Source: Pseudomonas sp. ANT_H12B
Lineage (GTDB): Bacteria > Pseudomonadota > Gammaproteobacteria > Pseudomonadales > Pseudomonadaceae
Direction of reading: 5' to 3'
DNA length: 64,000 nt
Assembly: GCF_008369325.1 (NCBI RefSeq)
Contig: NZ_VOBI01000004.1
Coordinates: 1-64,000 of the forward strand
The notes under the pieces were generated by a model. It ran no database searches, had not been told where the DNA came from, and worked only from the letters and a program-made list of their open reading frames with translations. Below, in pieces: positions 52,982-63,154 of this stretch (the stretch's first letter is position 1; each line of letters opens with the position of its first letter). A program made the position numbers and the translations under genes.

Positions 52982-53317
52982 TGCGCCACGCCTCACCGCG
53001 CACCGAAGTGTCCACACAACGGGGCGCTAATATCACAACACGACGCATTGACGTACATGCCCACTATCTCCCATTTCAGAGAGCTGATATTCGACCCTGC
53101 GAGGCAGCTCGCCGAAATCAACCCGCTCAATCAGACCATCATTGGCCAGCTGCCGCAGTTTGACGTGACGGATAGCAATCGACCGGTAGCGAGAGAAGCA
53201 ATGAAAGGTAAAGTGGCACGCATCCAGAGGCAAGTCTGAAAAGTCCACGCTTTTTTAAGCCAGAGCAATGCGCAGGCTGGCTTCGTAAACTGGAAATCAG
53301 CAAGCCTTTGAAACGCA

Positions 53318-54064
53318 TCAAGTCGACAAGGCAACCCGTCCTATCCCGGCAAACTCAACTTCCACTTGCACCCCGGCCGGCGCCCAGTAGATACCCGTCC
53401 AGCTACCACTAGCCACCAGGTCACCGGCTCGCAAGGGGGTGCCCAGTGCTGCAGCGTGACGCGCCAGCCAGGGCAGCGAACTGAGCGGCTCGCCGAATGG
53501 ATGGCTGCCAAAGCCGACGAATTCAGGCTCCCCGGCCACCCGCAACGTCACCTGTCGACTTGACCAATCCGGCATTTCTCCCAGCGTTTGCGGTGCACCG
53601 AGTACCAGCGCGCGGTTGAGTTGCTGGTCGGCCAGCCGAAGCAGTGGCGCGGCTTGATCGCCCTGCAGCCAGCGCGTGCCACAGAGTTCGATGCCCGGCA
53701 TCCACACATCGACTGCCGCACGGGCCATGGCCAGATCAGTGTGGTGGTCGAGGTCTCGCGACAGGCGCACGATCAATTCCCCCTCGATCCCGAAACCGAA
53801 GGCATCGCCCGGCGGAACCTGCCAACCCGACGGGTGTACCGCCATTGCCGGTACCCCGGCGGCGCTGATCAGCCCTCCCGGAGAGCCGCCCAGTTTCCAG
53901 GCCGCTGGGGGCCCGGAGGCGAACCAGCCGAGGGTTTCCGCTACCTGGTGCTGCACCGCATAGGCTTCTGCTTCGCTAGCCAGTTTCAGGGTTGGCAACG
54001 GTTGTTGGCGCCCCTCACGCCAACCACGAATCAGGATGGCGGCCACCTGCGCGACCGCACTCAC
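53318..54064 (-). CDS. 2-oxopent-4-enoate hydratase / oxalocrotonate decarboxylase-family protein
   Basis: A 248-residue member of the MhpD/fumarylacetoacetase-like fold: AYAVQHQVAETLGW, AWKLGG, FGIEGELIVRLSRDL (metal ligands E-x-E) and GDLVASGSWTGIYWAPAG. Such enzymes hydrate a 2-oxo-4-enoate or decarboxylate oxalocrotonate. It starts at GTG overlapping the hydantoinase stop (GTGA), so it belongs to the nitrogen-ring cluster upstream rather than to a meta-cleavage pathway, and its substrate may be unusual. Confidence 0.82.
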   Translation of the reverse strand: MSAVAQVAAILIRGWREGRQQPLPTLKLASEAEAYAVQHQVAETLGWFASGPPAAWKLGGSPGGLISAAGVPAMAVHPSGWQVPPGDAFGFGIEGELIVRLSRDLDHHTDLAMARAAVDVWMPGIELCGTRWLQGDQAAPLLRLADQQLNRALVLGAPQTLGEMPDWSSRQVTLRVAGEPEFVGFGSHPFGEPLSSLPWLARHAAALGTPLRAGDLVASGSWTGIYWAPAGVQVEVEFAGIGRVALST

Positions 54065-55497
54065 AATGCCAACTCAGTCTTCCGTCGGCGCAGTTGCGCA
54101 GGCGCCGGGCGCTCGCACGGCAGAAACCGGCCCCGACCCGCCTCACCGCGCGGCTCGCCGTCCCAGACTACCTCACCGCGAGAGAGCGTCATGGCCGGCC
54201 AGGCGCTCAGCGTCATACCCGCGTAAGGCGTGTAATCGACGTTGTGGTGCAGCATTTCGTTGCACAGGTGCACCGACTCACCTTCGTTCCAGATCACCAG
54301 GTCGGCATCCGCACCAATAGCGATGCTGCCCTTGCGCGGATACAGCCCATACATCTTGGCGGCATTAGTGGAGGTCAGCGCAACAAAGCTTTGCGCGGTG
54401 ATGCGCCCACTGCGCACGCCTTCGGACCAGAGCAGTGCCATGCGGGTTTCGACACCGGGAATGCCGTTGGCGATCTGGTCGAACGATACCTTTTCACCGT
54501 GAGCCTTCTTGCCATTCGGGCCATCGAAGCGAAAGGGTGCGTGGTCTGACGAGAAAATCTCGAACGAGCCGTTCTCCAGGCTATCCCAGATCACCTGCTG
54601 GTTTGCGGCATCGCGCGGTGGCGGGCTGCAGATGCACTTGGCACCTTCAAAGCTGTCGTCACACCCCAGCGAGTCGGCGGTCAGAAACAGGTACTGCGGG
54701 CAGGTTTCGGCGTACACCTTCAACCCCTGACTCTGGGCCCAGCGAATCTGCTCCACGGCCTCGCGGCCCGACACGTGCACGATCAGGATCGGTACGTCCA
54801 CCAACTCGGCAAGGGCGATGGCACGATGGGTCGCTTCGCGCTCCACCAGCATCGGCCGCGACCCGGTGTGGTAGCGCGGCGCAGTCAGCCCGGCCGCCAC
54901 AAGTCGCTCGGTAAGCCAGGCGATGCAATCGCTGTTCTCCGCGTGAAGCATCACCATGGCGCCCTCACGGCGCGCGACCGATAACGTCTCGAGAATCTCC
55001 CGGTCGCCCAGCTTCAGCGCATCGTAGGTCATGTAAATCTTGAACGATGTATAGCCTTCAGCAATCAAGGCCGGCAATTCTTCACGCAGCACCTGCGGGG
55101 TGGGGTCGGTGACGATCAGGTGGAACGCATAATCAATCACCGGCTTGTTACCCGCCCGACGATGGTAGTCATCGACGGCAGAGCGCAGGCTTTCCCCCTT
55201 CTGCTGGCAGGCGAACGGGATGACGGTGGTGGTGCCGCCGCAGGCCGCCGAGACCGTGCCGCTGAAGAAGTCATCGGCCATCACCGAGCCGTCGCCAGTC
55301 GGCTGGTCGAGGTGCACGTGGCTGTCGATGCCACCGGGGGTGACATGCCGGCCTGCCGCGTCGATTTCCTGGTGACCTTGCGGCAGGTCCAGGCCAAGGG
55401 AGACGATGCGCCCATCACGAATACCGATATCGCAGGTGAACGTGTCCGCGGCGGTTACCACGCGGGCGTTGCGAATCACCGTATCAAAAGGTTGCAT
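54061..55497 (-). CDS. Dihydropyrimidinase / D-hydantoinase
   Basis: A 478-residue cyclic amidohydrolase. Metal ligands His60 and His62 lie in GGIDSHVHLD, the carboxylated Lys153 in SFKIYMTYD, then MLHAEN and HVSGREAV; the C-terminus closes the barrel with ADADLVIWN. It opens dihydropyrimidines, hydantoins or allantoin-like rings to N-carbamoyl products. GAGG 6 bases upstream. Full family length. Confidence 0.9.
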   Translation of the reverse strand: MQPFDTVIRNARVVTAADTFTCDIGIRDGRIVSLGLDLPQGHQEIDAAGRHVTPGGIDSHVHLDQPTGDGSVMADDFFSGTVSAACGGTTTVIPFACQQKGESLRSAVDDYHRRAGNKPVIDYAFHLIVTDPTPQVLREELPALIAEGYTSFKIYMTYDALKLGDREILETLSVARREGAMVMLHAENSDCIAWLTERLVAAGLTAPRYHTGSRPMLVEREATHRAIALAELVDVPILIVHVSGREAVEQIRWAQSQGLKVYAETCPQYLFLTADSLGCDDSFEGAKCICSPPPRDAANQQVIWDSLENGSFEIFSSDHAPFRFDGPNGKKAHGEKVSFDQIANGIPGVETRMALLWSEGVRSGRITAQSFVALTSTNAAKMYGLYPRKGSIAIGADADLVIWNEGESVHLCNEMLHHNVDYTPYAGMTLSAWPAMTLSRGEVVWDGEPRGEAGRGRFLPCERPAPAQLRRRKTELAL

Positions 55498-55607
55498 ATC
55501 AGGCCTCTTCCAGAAGTAACCGGCCCCGGCCAGTCAGGCGGCGCGTGTCTACGCCCATGGTTTTCAACATGTCCTTGACCACTGTGGTAACGCTGACGGA
55601 TACCGGC

Positions 55608-56741
55608 TTAGTTAACCATCACCTCGTCCAGAGCCTGCGCGAGGGTGCTGACCGTGCGCTCGATATTGTGCAGCTTTTCGAGTCCGAACAGACCGATGCG
55701 GAAGGTCTGGAAGTCCGCCGGCTCGTCGCATTGCAACGGAACTCCAGCGGCGATCTGCAGGCCGAGGTCGGCAAATTTCTTGCCGCTTTTGATGTCGGCA
55801 TCATCGGTGTAGCTCACCACTACACCAGGGGCCTGAAAGCCGGTTGCGGCCACGCTTTTGATGCCTCTGCCGGTCAACATTGCGCGCACTCGATCGCCCA
55901 GAGCCTGTTGTTCGCCGCGGACCTTGTCGAAACCGTAGGCTTGCGTCTCTTTCATCACTTCGTTAAACCGCGCGAGGGAATCGCTGGGCATGGTTGCATG
56001 GTAGGCATGTCCGCCTTGTTCGTAGGCCTGCATGATCTGAAGCCACTTTTTCAGGTCGCAGGCGAAGCTGCTGCTCTGCGTCTGTTCGATGCGCTCGAGG
56101 GCCAAAGAACTGAGCATCACCAGGGCGCAGCAAGGGGAGGCGCTCCAGCCTTTCTGCGGTGCGCTGATCAGCAGGTCGACTGCGCATTTGTGCATATCAA
56201 CCCAAAGCGTGCCTGAGGCGATGCAGTCCAGCACGAACAGGCCTCCCACCGCATGCACGGCGTCGCCAACGGCCCGCAGGTACTCGTCGGGCAGGATAAT
56301 CCCTGATGAGGTTTCAACGTGGGGAGCGAAAACAATCTGCGGCTTCTGCGCCGCAATGGCTGCCAGCACTTCGTCCAGAGGGGGTGGGGCGTAGGCAGGC
56401 TGGCGACCCGTGTCGACCGGTCGGGCTTTCAGCACCGTAGTGGCCGCCGGGATGTTGCCCATCTCAAGGATCTGGCTCCAGCGATAACTGAACCAGCCGT
56501 TGCGTATCACCAGGCATTGCTGGTCGGTGGCAAACTGTCGCGCCACCGCTTCCATGCCGAATGTGCCGCTGCCCGGGACCACCGCAACAGCCTGGGCGTT
56601 GTAGACCTGTTTCAGGGTCCTGGAAATGTTCTTCATCACGGCTTGAAATGACTGCGACATGTGGTTGAGCGAGCGGTCGGTGTAGACCACGGAGTACTCG
56701 ACCAGTCCCTCAGGATCAATACTGGGATATAGCTTTGACAT
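55608..56741 (-). CDS. Class V aminotransferase (alanine-glyoxylate / ureidoglycine-glyoxylate type)
   Basis: A 377-residue PLP enzyme with PGSGTFGMEAVARQF (phosphate-binding), HVETSSGIILP, LDCIASGTLWVDM and the Schiff-base Lys197 in SAPQKGW. The closest functional groups are alanine-, serine- or (S)-ureidoglycine-glyoxylate aminotransferases. With a hydantoinase and an allantoinase-like deacetylase on either side, ureidoglycine is an attractive substrate, by context only. AGGAG precedes the ATG. Confidence 0.86.
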   Translation of the reverse strand: MSKLYPSIDPEGLVEYSVVYTDRSLNHMSQSFQAVMKNISRTLKQVYNAQAVAVVPGSGTFGMEAVARQFATDQQCLVIRNGWFSYRWSQILEMGNIPAATTVLKARPVDTGRQPAYAPPPLDEVLAAIAAQKPQIVFAPHVETSSGIILPDEYLRAVGDAVHAVGGLFVLDCIASGTLWVDMHKCAVDLLISAPQKGWSASPCCALVMLSSLALERIEQTQSSSFACDLKKWLQIMQAYEQGGHAYHATMPSDSLARFNEVMKETQAYGFDKVRGEQQALGDRVRAMLTGRGIKSVAATGFQAPGVVVSYTDDADIKSGKKFADLGLQIAAGVPLQCDEPADFQTFRIGLFGLEKLHNIERTVSTLAQALDEVMVN

Positions 56742-56919
56742 GGGGTGACTCCTTTGGCAGAGATGTCAGTGGTATCGACCCTGCCTTAAGCTTTGGCAAA
56801 TGACAAGATTGCTCGGGACTGAGCGACTTCTGCCGAGCGGCAGGCTGTTCCCCCTGAGCTTTTTCACCACAGTGCGGTATAGCGCAGCATATTTTTGATC
56901 GGGCGTGATTGCCACGCCA

Positions 56920-57816
56920 TCAAGTTCGTTCAAGCCAGGCACGGGCGATTTCTTCGCGCGTGGCAAACCAGACACCGGCGTGTTGCTTGGCATACTCGAT
57001 GAATTGCTTGATCGCCCTTATCCGCCCTGGACGGCCCACCATACGTGGGTGTAGCCCGATCGACATCATGCGTGGCCCTTGAGCCGACTCTTCATAAAGG
57101 ACCTCAAAGCTTTCTTTCATGTACTCGAAAAAATCCGATGCCTGCGAAAGCCCCGGAGAGTTCCAGTAACGGAAATCGTTCACGTCGGCGGTGTAAGGCA
57201 CCACGAGATGACGCTTACCCTCGACCTCGACAAAGTAGGGAACATCGTCGTTGTAGGCATCGGAATCGTAGAGAAAACCGCCCTCCTCAGCGACCAGGCG
57301 ACGGGTATTGACGCTGGCGCCATACCGGCAATACCAGCCAACGGGACGCTTGCCGCAGGTGCGTTCGAACGACTCGATTGCCAAACGCATGTGTTCACGC
57401 TCTTGCTCTTCAGTCAGGCGAAACACTTCCTCCCAGCGATAACCGTGACTGCAGATTTCGTGACCACCTGCAACTGCAGCGAGTGCAACATCCGGGTTCT
57501 GTTCAAACGCCACTGCGCAAGCATGAAACGTGGAACGAACCGATTGCTGGTCAAGAATATCCAGAATCCGCCAGATCCCGACGCGTGAGCCGTACTCGTA
57601 CATCGACTCCATCGCCAGGTTGCGAGTGCCGTCGGGTATTGAATAACTGCCCCATTCGGTCATTGATTCCTGGTCTGGGTCGCCCATGGCCAGCGAGCGC
57701 TCGGAACCCTCTTCGTAGTTGATCACCAGGCTGATGGCCAGTCGTGCGCCATTGGGCCAGGTGCCTTGTGGGCGTTGTCTGCCGTAACCCACTAAATCGC
57801 GTGCAGGTGAAACCAT
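56920..57816 (-). CDS. NodB-type deacetylase homologue, PuuE/allantoinase-like
   Basis: A 298-residue protein of the polysaccharide-deacetylase fold in the subfamily of metal-independent allantoinase PuuE: ARLAISLVINYEEGSE, TFHACAVAFEQNP, GGHEICSHGYRWE (His119, His124) and GLHPRMVGRPGRI. The N-terminal YGRQRP and length (~300) fit PuuE rather than chitin deacetylases. It may open allantoin or a related ureide. AGGAG precedes the ATG. Confidence 0.84.
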   Translation of the reverse strand: MVSPARDLVGYGRQRPQGTWPNGARLAISLVINYEEGSERSLAMGDPDQESMTEWGSYSIPDGTRNLAMESMYEYGSRVGIWRILDILDQQSVRSTFHACAVAFEQNPDVALAAVAGGHEICSHGYRWEEVFRLTEEQEREHMRLAIESFERTCGKRPVGWYCRYGASVNTRRLVAEEGGFLYDSDAYNDDVPYFVEVEGKRHLVVPYTADVNDFRYWNSPGLSQASDFFEYMKESFEVLYEESAQGPRMMSIGLHPRMVGRPGRIRAIKQFIEYAKQHAGVWFATREEIARAWLERT

Positions 57817-57870
57817 CGGGATATTCTCCTGAAGTGACGGGTTGAATAAGTACGCGGTGAAAGTTGCGAC

Positions 57871-58743
57871 TTAACAGTCGATATCTTCCAACCGATCATG
57901 GCTAAGGGTGCCGCTGTCCGACAGCCTCTCGCTGAAGGCCAGTCCCATGGCCAGGGTTTGCGCAATACAGAAAGACGCCGTGAGCGAGCGAAAGCCCAAT
58001 AATTCGGCGTCGTTGACCTCGATCACGGTGTCAGCGATCTGCCCGATGGGGCTGAGAACGCTGTCGGTGATTGCAACCAGCGTCACGCCCGCTTGCGTCG
58101 CCTGGCGACAGGCCTCGACGGTGTCATTGGCGTAGGGCGGAAAGCTGACGGCTATCAATAAATCATCATCGGCAATGGCACTGACCTGCTCGGGCAGCGT
58201 GCCGCCAGCGCCGCTGATGTGCACGGTTCGCCGGCCCACGCGACTCAACGCGTAGCTCAGATACGCCGCCACCGGAAAGGCACGGCGCATGCCGATAACG
58301 AAGGTGGTGCGCGCGACCTGCAAATGGCCGATGGCCGCTTCAATATTGGCCTGTTCACCGCCTTGCGCCAGGTGTTCGAGAGAAACGATATTGGCTTGGC
58401 TGAATTCGCGCAGAATTCCCCCAACATCACTCGGATCCTCCAGCAATGTTTCACCACCGAAGTGGCGAATTCGCTCGCTGTGCGTATCGGCAGCCTGTTG
58501 CAGCGGCGCACGGAACACCCGCTGCAAATCCTTGAACCCTGCAAAACCCAGCGCCTGAGCCAGCCGAATATAAGCCGACGGTGCGATGCTTGAACGCTTT
58601 CCCAACTCGGCCACTGTGTTCAGTGCGATCTCATGCGGGTTGTCGATCAGGAATCGGGCAGCATCGCGCAGGCGACCTGTCAGTTGTTCATGCTGGGCCG
58701 CGATACAGTCACGCAGCTCTGGCAGGGTTTCAGGTAAGGCCAT
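57871..58743 (-). CDS. RpiR-family transcriptional regulator
   Basis: A 290-residue RpiR/HexR-type regulator: N-terminal helix-turn-helix (LNTVAELGKRSSIAPSAYIR) and a C-terminal SIS domain (TFVIGMRRAFPVAAYLSYAL, DLLIAVSFPPYANDTVEACR). RpiR proteins sense phosphosugars or, in several purine/ureide clusters, nitrogenous metabolites. It lies inside the 53-62 kb cluster and is its only regulator. Confidence 0.88.
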   Translation of the reverse strand: MALPETLPELRDCIAAQHEQLTGRLRDAARFLIDNPHEIALNTVAELGKRSSIAPSAYIRLAQALGFAGFKDLQRVFRAPLQQAADTHSERIRHFGGETLLEDPSDVGGILREFSQANIVSLEHLAQGGEQANIEAAIGHLQVARTTFVIGMRRAFPVAAYLSYALSRVGRRTVHISGAGGTLPEQVSAIADDDLLIAVSFPPYANDTVEACRQATQAGVTLVAITDSVLSPIGQIADTVIEVNDAELLGFRSLTASFCIAQTLAMGLAFSERLSDSGTLSHDRLEDIDC

Positions 58744-58776
58744 GGGGTAGGCTCGTAAAAGTTTGAAGTGTGTGCG

Positions 58777-60012
58777 TCAACGCAACGCGGTGATGGCTTG
58801 ATCCAGCGCAGTGATGAGCCGGTCGACCTCTTCCAGCGTGTTGTAATGCGCCAACGACACCCGCACTACCCCGCCAAAACGGTCAAGCTCAAGGGCTTCG
58901 ATAAGTCGCCGCGCATAGAAGTCACCAAAACGAATGCCGATGCGGTGCTCATCGATTCTGCGCACTACAGCCTCGGACTGCACGCCCTCGACCACGAAAC
59001 TGATTGTTGGCACACGATCGCGGATGTGCGTTTTGCCAATGATGCGAACACCCTCGCGCTGGCGCAAAAATGTCAGAAGGCGTTCGGCAAGCAAATCTTC
59101 CTGCACCTCGAACGCATCGAAAGCAGCCTGCATACGTTTACGCTCACTGCCTTGAGCGCCCAGTCTCGCGCTGACGTCGAGCAGGTAATCGGTGATGCCG
59201 ATGCAACCGAAGGACAGCTCATAATTGACGTTGCCCGGCTGCAATTTATAAGGCACCACGTCCTGGCCGATAAAGAAGTGGTTCAGGCTCGGCAGTTCCA
59301 GCAACAGGTAACGACGTCCCCAGAGCACGGCAAAATGCGGGCCGAAGGTTTTGTAGAAGCTGTAGACGTAGAAATCGGCGCCGCTGGCCTGCACATCCAC
59401 CAAGCGGTGCGGCGCATACGCAACCGCGTCCACGCACAGCTTGGCCCCCACCGCGTGAACACGCCGCGCAACTTCGGCCACTGGATTGATCGAACCGAGA
59501 ATATTCGAGGTGTGGGTCATGGCCACATAACGGGTTTTCTCATTGAGCAAGACCTGCAGGTCATCCAGCTCCAGCTCACAACTATCCTGGTTGACCTGCC
59601 AGACGCGCAGGGTCGCACCGCGGCTTTCGCAAAGCTTGACCCAAGGGCCGATATTCGCCTCGTGATCGCAATTGGTGACGATGATTTCATCGCCTGGAAC
59701 GATTGACGGGGCGATGGCACGACACAGTATTTGCAACAAGTGGGTGGTCGAACCGCCCATGATCACTTCTTCGGGATGCTCGGCGTTGATCAACTGCATC
59801 ACCGAATGCCGCGCCTGCATCACTCGGGCCCCGGCGTCGACGGAAGGTTGGTAGGAAGCGCCCAATTGCACGCTGCTGTGGAGCATGTAATCAACGACCC
59901 GCTCCGCTACGGCGCTCAGCACCATTGAACCACCGGCGTTGTCCATATAGGCAAAGCCATCGGCCAGACCTGGAAATTGCTTGCGAACGTAATCAATATC
60001 GAGAGGATTCAC
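58777..60012 (-). CDS. Class V aminotransferase / cysteine-desulfurase-like PLP enzyme
   Basis: A 411-residue PLP enzyme of the SufS/NifS-like fold: DNAGGSMVLSAVAERVV, THLLQILCRAIAPSIVPGDE, KLCVDAVAYAPHR and the Schiff-base Lys221 in YSFYKTFGPH. Starts at GTG with GGAGAA upstream. Its place between the RpiR gene and an amino-acid importer suggests an elimination or amino-group transfer on an imported compound rather than iron-sulfur assembly. The operon also encodes a second class V enzyme. Confidence 0.82.
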   Translation of the reverse strand: MNPLDIDYVRKQFPGLADGFAYMDNAGGSMVLSAVAERVVDYMLHSSVQLGASYQPSVDAGARVMQARHSVMQLINAEHPEEVIMGGSTTHLLQILCRAIAPSIVPGDEIIVTNCDHEANIGPWVKLCESRGATLRVWQVNQDSCELELDDLQVLLNEKTRYVAMTHTSNILGSINPVAEVARRVHAVGAKLCVDAVAYAPHRLVDVQASGADFYVYSFYKTFGPHFAVLWGRRYLLLELPSLNHFFIGQDVVPYKLQPGNVNYELSFGCIGITDYLLDVSARLGAQGSERKRMQAAFDAFEVQEDLLAERLLTFLRQREGVRIIGKTHIRDRVPTISFVVEGVQSEAVVRRIDEHRIGIRFGDFYARRLIEALELDRFGGVVRVSLAHYNTLEEVDRLITALDQAITALR

Positions 60013-60033
60013 TCTACTTTTCTCCAGCCGGAT

Positions 60034-60768
60034 TCAATGATGCAAGATGGCCTGCAGGAACGCTTGTGTGCGAGGTTCCTGAGGTGCGGTAAAAAACGGT
60101 TCGGGGATGTTCTGCTCAACAATGCGTCCGCTTTCCATGAAGATCACCCGGTCGGCGACCCGACGGGCAAAACCCATTTCATGAGTGACCACGACCATCG
60201 TGACGCCGGAGCGCGCGAGGTTTTGCATGACATCGAGTACCTCGCCAACCATTTCCGGGTCCAGCGCCGAAGTCGGTTCATCGAACAGAATCGCGCGAGG
60301 TTCCATCGCCATGGTGCGGGCAATCGCAACACGCTGCTGTTGGCCGCCAGACAATTGGCTCGGGTATTTGTGCGCGTGATCGCCCATCCCGACCTTCACC
60401 AATAATTCCCTGGCCCGCGCATGCGCGTCACGCCGGCTCAGACCGCGCACACGGATCGGCGCCAGCGACACATTGTCGAGCACAGTGAGGTGCGGATAGA
60501 GGTTGAAACTCTGAAACACCATGCCTACTTCACTGCGGATGGCGGCCAGTCGCGGGCCGTTCTCCACCCGCTCACCGGCCACGCGGATATCGCCTTGCTG
60601 GTAGTTTTCAAGCAGGTTGATGCAGCGGATCAAGGTCGATTTTCCCGAACCGGACGGGCCAAGAATGACCACCACTTCACCTTCTTCAACCTGCAAATTG
60701 ATGTCGCTCAACGCTTGGAAGCTGCCGTAGTACTTGTCGAGCTTTTCGATGTCGATCAAGGTGCTCAT
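60034..60768 (-). CDS. Polar amino-acid ABC ATPase (GlnQ/HisP type)
   Basis: A 244-residue ATPase with Walker [12 protein letters not shown], signature [15 protein letters not shown], Walker [15 protein letters not shown] and [15 protein letters not shown], all typical of GlnQ/HisP. Overlaps the permease gene by four bases. Energises the importer below. Confidence 0.9.
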   Translation of the reverse strand: MSTLIDIEKLDKYYGSFQALSDINLQVEEGEVVVILGPSGSGKSTLIRCINLLENYQQGDIRVAGERVENGPRLAAIRSEVGMVFQSFNLYPHLTVLDNVSLAPIRVRGLSRRDAHARARELLVKVGMGDHAHKYPSQLSGGQQQRVAIARTMAMEPRAILFDEPTSALDPEMVGEVLDVMQNLARSGVTMVVVTHEMGFARRVADRVIFMESGRIVEQNIPEPFFTAPQEPRTQAFLQAILHH

Positions 60769-61442
60769 GCGGTTTTTCCTCCAGAGGCATTACGACGCTC
60801 AACCCAACTGACCATTTGCACCAGCGGCAACAGCAGCAACAGGTACAGCAAGGCGGCTCCAACCAGCGGTGTCGGGTTCGCAGCCAGTGCCTGAGCCTGG
60901 GTCGCCTGTTTCAGCAAGTCAGGCATCGCTACCACCGAGGCGAGCGCCGTGTCTTTCATGACGTTGATGCAATTGCTGGTCATGGGCGGCAGTACGATGC
61001 GGATGGCTTGCGGCAAAACAACGTCGCGCATGGTGTTGAAAAAGCTCATGCCTTGAGACGCCGCTGCTTCGAACTGGCCCCGGGGAATGGCCTCGATGCC
61101 TGACCGAAAAATTTCTGCGCTGTAGGCGCAGGAGACAAGCGAGAGCGCACTGGCAGCGGCCGCAAAAGAAGACAGTCGGATGCCCACAAAAGGCAGCGCG
61201 TAATAGATGAGTACCAGCAAAACCAGCAACGGAATGGAGCGCATGATATCGATGTAGATTCGTGCGAGCGCTCGAATGGGTGCGTAGGAGTACAACCGGA
61301 GCAACGCTAGCAAAAGGCCACCGACCAGGCCCAGGACGATGCTCACCACCCCAAGCAAAATGGTCACGCCCAAACCACGCATCATCAGCGGAAGCGAATC
61401 GACGAGCACGTTCCAGTTGAAGAATGTCTGCAAAAGATCCAT
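60765..61442 (-). CDS. Polar amino-acid ABC permease (GlnP/HisM type)
   Basis: A 225-residue permease beginning [21 protein letters not shown] with about five membrane segments and the EAA loop [20 protein letters not shown]. Only one permease gene is present, so the channel is probably a homodimer. Lies 64 bases after the binding-protein gene. Confidence 0.9.
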   Translation of the reverse strand: MDLLQTFFNWNVLVDSLPLMMRGLGVTILLGVVSIVLGLVGGLLLALLRLYSYAPIRALARIYIDIMRSIPLLVLLVLIYYALPFVGIRLSSFAAAASALSLVSCAYSAEIFRSGIEAIPRGQFEAAASQGMSFFNTMRDVVLPQAIRIVLPPMTSNCINVMKDTALASVVAMPDLLKQATQAQALAANPTPLVGAALLYLLLLLPLVQMVSWVERRNASGGKTA

Positions 61443-61506
61443 GGGATACCTCGGTCAATACAAGTGGCGCACGGGTGTCGCCACTTTCACGCATTATCGG
61501 CAGGGC

Positions 61507-62283
61507 TTACTTGAGGACAGGGGTCACTTTCATAGTGCTCGATTCTTTATCGGCGTCAGTGCCGAACCATTGTTTGTGGATTTTTCCAAGCGTGCCGTCT
61601 TCTTTCATCTTGCTGATGATGTCGTTGACCTGATCGCTCATCGCCCAGCCTTTGGCATGCATCAGCGAGTAGCGCTCACCGGTAGGGATTCGAGCAACGA
61701 TGTTAAATTGCGGCTTGTCCTTGATGTAGTAGAGCACTGCCGGAATGTCACTGAGGTAGCCATCGATTCGCCCCGAAGCCAAATCGAGCATGGCCGGAGA
61801 GAGTCCTTCGTAGCGCGAAACATCAGCGAACTTGTACTCGTCCTTGTGTTGGCCGATCCACATGTCGCCGGTCGAGCCGGTATCGACGCCAACCACTTTG
61901 CCATTCATGTCGGTCAGGCTCTTGACCTTGGACGTCGTCAGCGAGGTCAGGGACTGATCGCTGTCGAAGTAAGGCTGTGCGAAGGCCACCGACTCCAGGC
62001 GCTTAGGGGTGATGGTGATCGACGAAATAGCTATCTCGACACGTTTTGATTGCACGGCACTGAACAGGCCGTTGAAAGGAATATTGACGAACTCGACGCT
62101 TTTTCCGGCGCGTTTGGCCACCTCTTTTACAACATCGACTTCAAAGCCGACAAACTCACCTTTGGAATCCTGAAACTCCCAGGGAACGTTGCCAACGTTA
62201 GCACCTACGGTCCAGTCCGCGGCCCAGGCTGGCAGTGAAACTGCGGCCGTCATGAACAATCCCAACATCACTTTCGCTTTCAT
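61507..62283 (-). CDS. Polar amino-acid ABC binding protein (SBP family 3)
   Basis: A 258-residue periplasmic binding protein: signal peptide MKAKVMLGLFMTAAVSLPAW (cleavage near AWA-AD), then VGANVGNVPWEFQDSKGEFV, FNGLFSAVQSKRVEIAISSI and GKVVGVDTGSTGDMW. First gene of the minus-strand ureide/amino-acid cluster. Its ligand is likely the imported nitrogen compound that the hydantoinase and aminotransferases process. GGGAG precedes the ATG. The gap 62284-62574 upstream holds its promoter and no gene. Confidence 0.9.
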   Translation of the reverse strand: MKAKVMLGLFMTAAVSLPAWAADWTVGANVGNVPWEFQDSKGEFVGFEVDVVKEVAKRAGKSVEFVNIPFNGLFSAVQSKRVEIAISSITITPKRLESVAFAQPYFDSDQSLTSLTTSKVKSLTDMNGKVVGVDTGSTGDMWIGQHKDEYKFADVSRYEGLSPAMLDLASGRIDGYLSDIPAVLYYIKDKPQFNIVARIPTGERYSLMHAKGWAMSDQVNDIISKMKEDGTLGKIHKQWFGTDADKESSTMKVTPVLK

Positions 62284-62574
62284 GTCTGCTCCCGATTGTT
62301 TGTTTTTTTAGGTGCTAACAGCGGTTGATCTCGTACAACGTGAAACCGAGGTTAAATCAATGGAGTATTTATTTCAATAGCTATTGAATATGGATTTTTT
62401 ACTCCACGGCCATCATCAGTTTCCCGTAAATGTCACGTCCAAAGGGCTAGGTGCGGTCAGAACAGACCGAGGAGGACACTCACACCTCGCCGCAGGCAGG
62501 AAACGACCCAAGCTGTGTGAAAACGCCAGTGATTGTCTAACCTTCTGATCGTCTAGATCGTATCGGGGGCGATC

Positions 62575-63154
62575 ATGAAGCGATTCATTGAAGGTGAGGG
62601 TCGGACGCAAGTCACGTTGCTGCCTGAGCGCTTGGACGATTACATAGCTGAAGAAAATCCAGTGCGAGTGGTCGATGTTTTCGTCGATGAACTCGACCTG
62701 GGCGCGGACTTCAAAACCATTGCCGACTTTCGCAAAGACAACGGAAAACCATTTGCAGCGTATGCCGCCAGTTTGTAGTTCTTTGCCGCAACCTCAATCT
62801 CTTCTCTCAGTCGATCATCGCCATCGACGGCAGCAAATTCAAAGCCGTCAATAATCGCCGCCGCAACTTCACTCAGGGCAAGGTGAAGGCACGCATGCAG
62901 CAGATCGAGCAGAGCATTGATCGATATCTGGCGGCGATGGATTCGGCGGATCGGGCAACGCCCGAAGTGGCCGAGGCCAAAGCAGAGCGGCTTAAAGAAA
63001 AGATCGAAACACTGAAAAAGCAGATGCAGAAACTCAAGGACATCGAGGCGCAGCTCCACGAAAGTCCAGACCAGCAGATCTCCCTCACAGACCCAGATGC
63101 CCGCTCAATGGCTACGAGCGGCCGAGGCACCGGAACGGTTGGCTACAACGTTCA
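62575..63154 (+). pseudogene. IS1182-type transposase, frameshifted and 3'-truncated
   Basis: The N-terminus (VTLLPERLDDYIAEENPVRV, VDVFVDELDLGADF) is intact to FRKDNGK near 62752. There one A is missing from an A run (GGAAAACC), which throws the frame; one base restores it and the protein continues as CRQFVVLCRNLNLF, IIAIDGSKFKAVNNRRRNFT, QIEQSIDRYLAAMDSADRA and MATSGRGTGTVGYNV. Similarity stops near 63154, where the opposite-strand fragment begins. The catalytic C-terminal half is absent, so it is dead. Confidence 0.82.
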
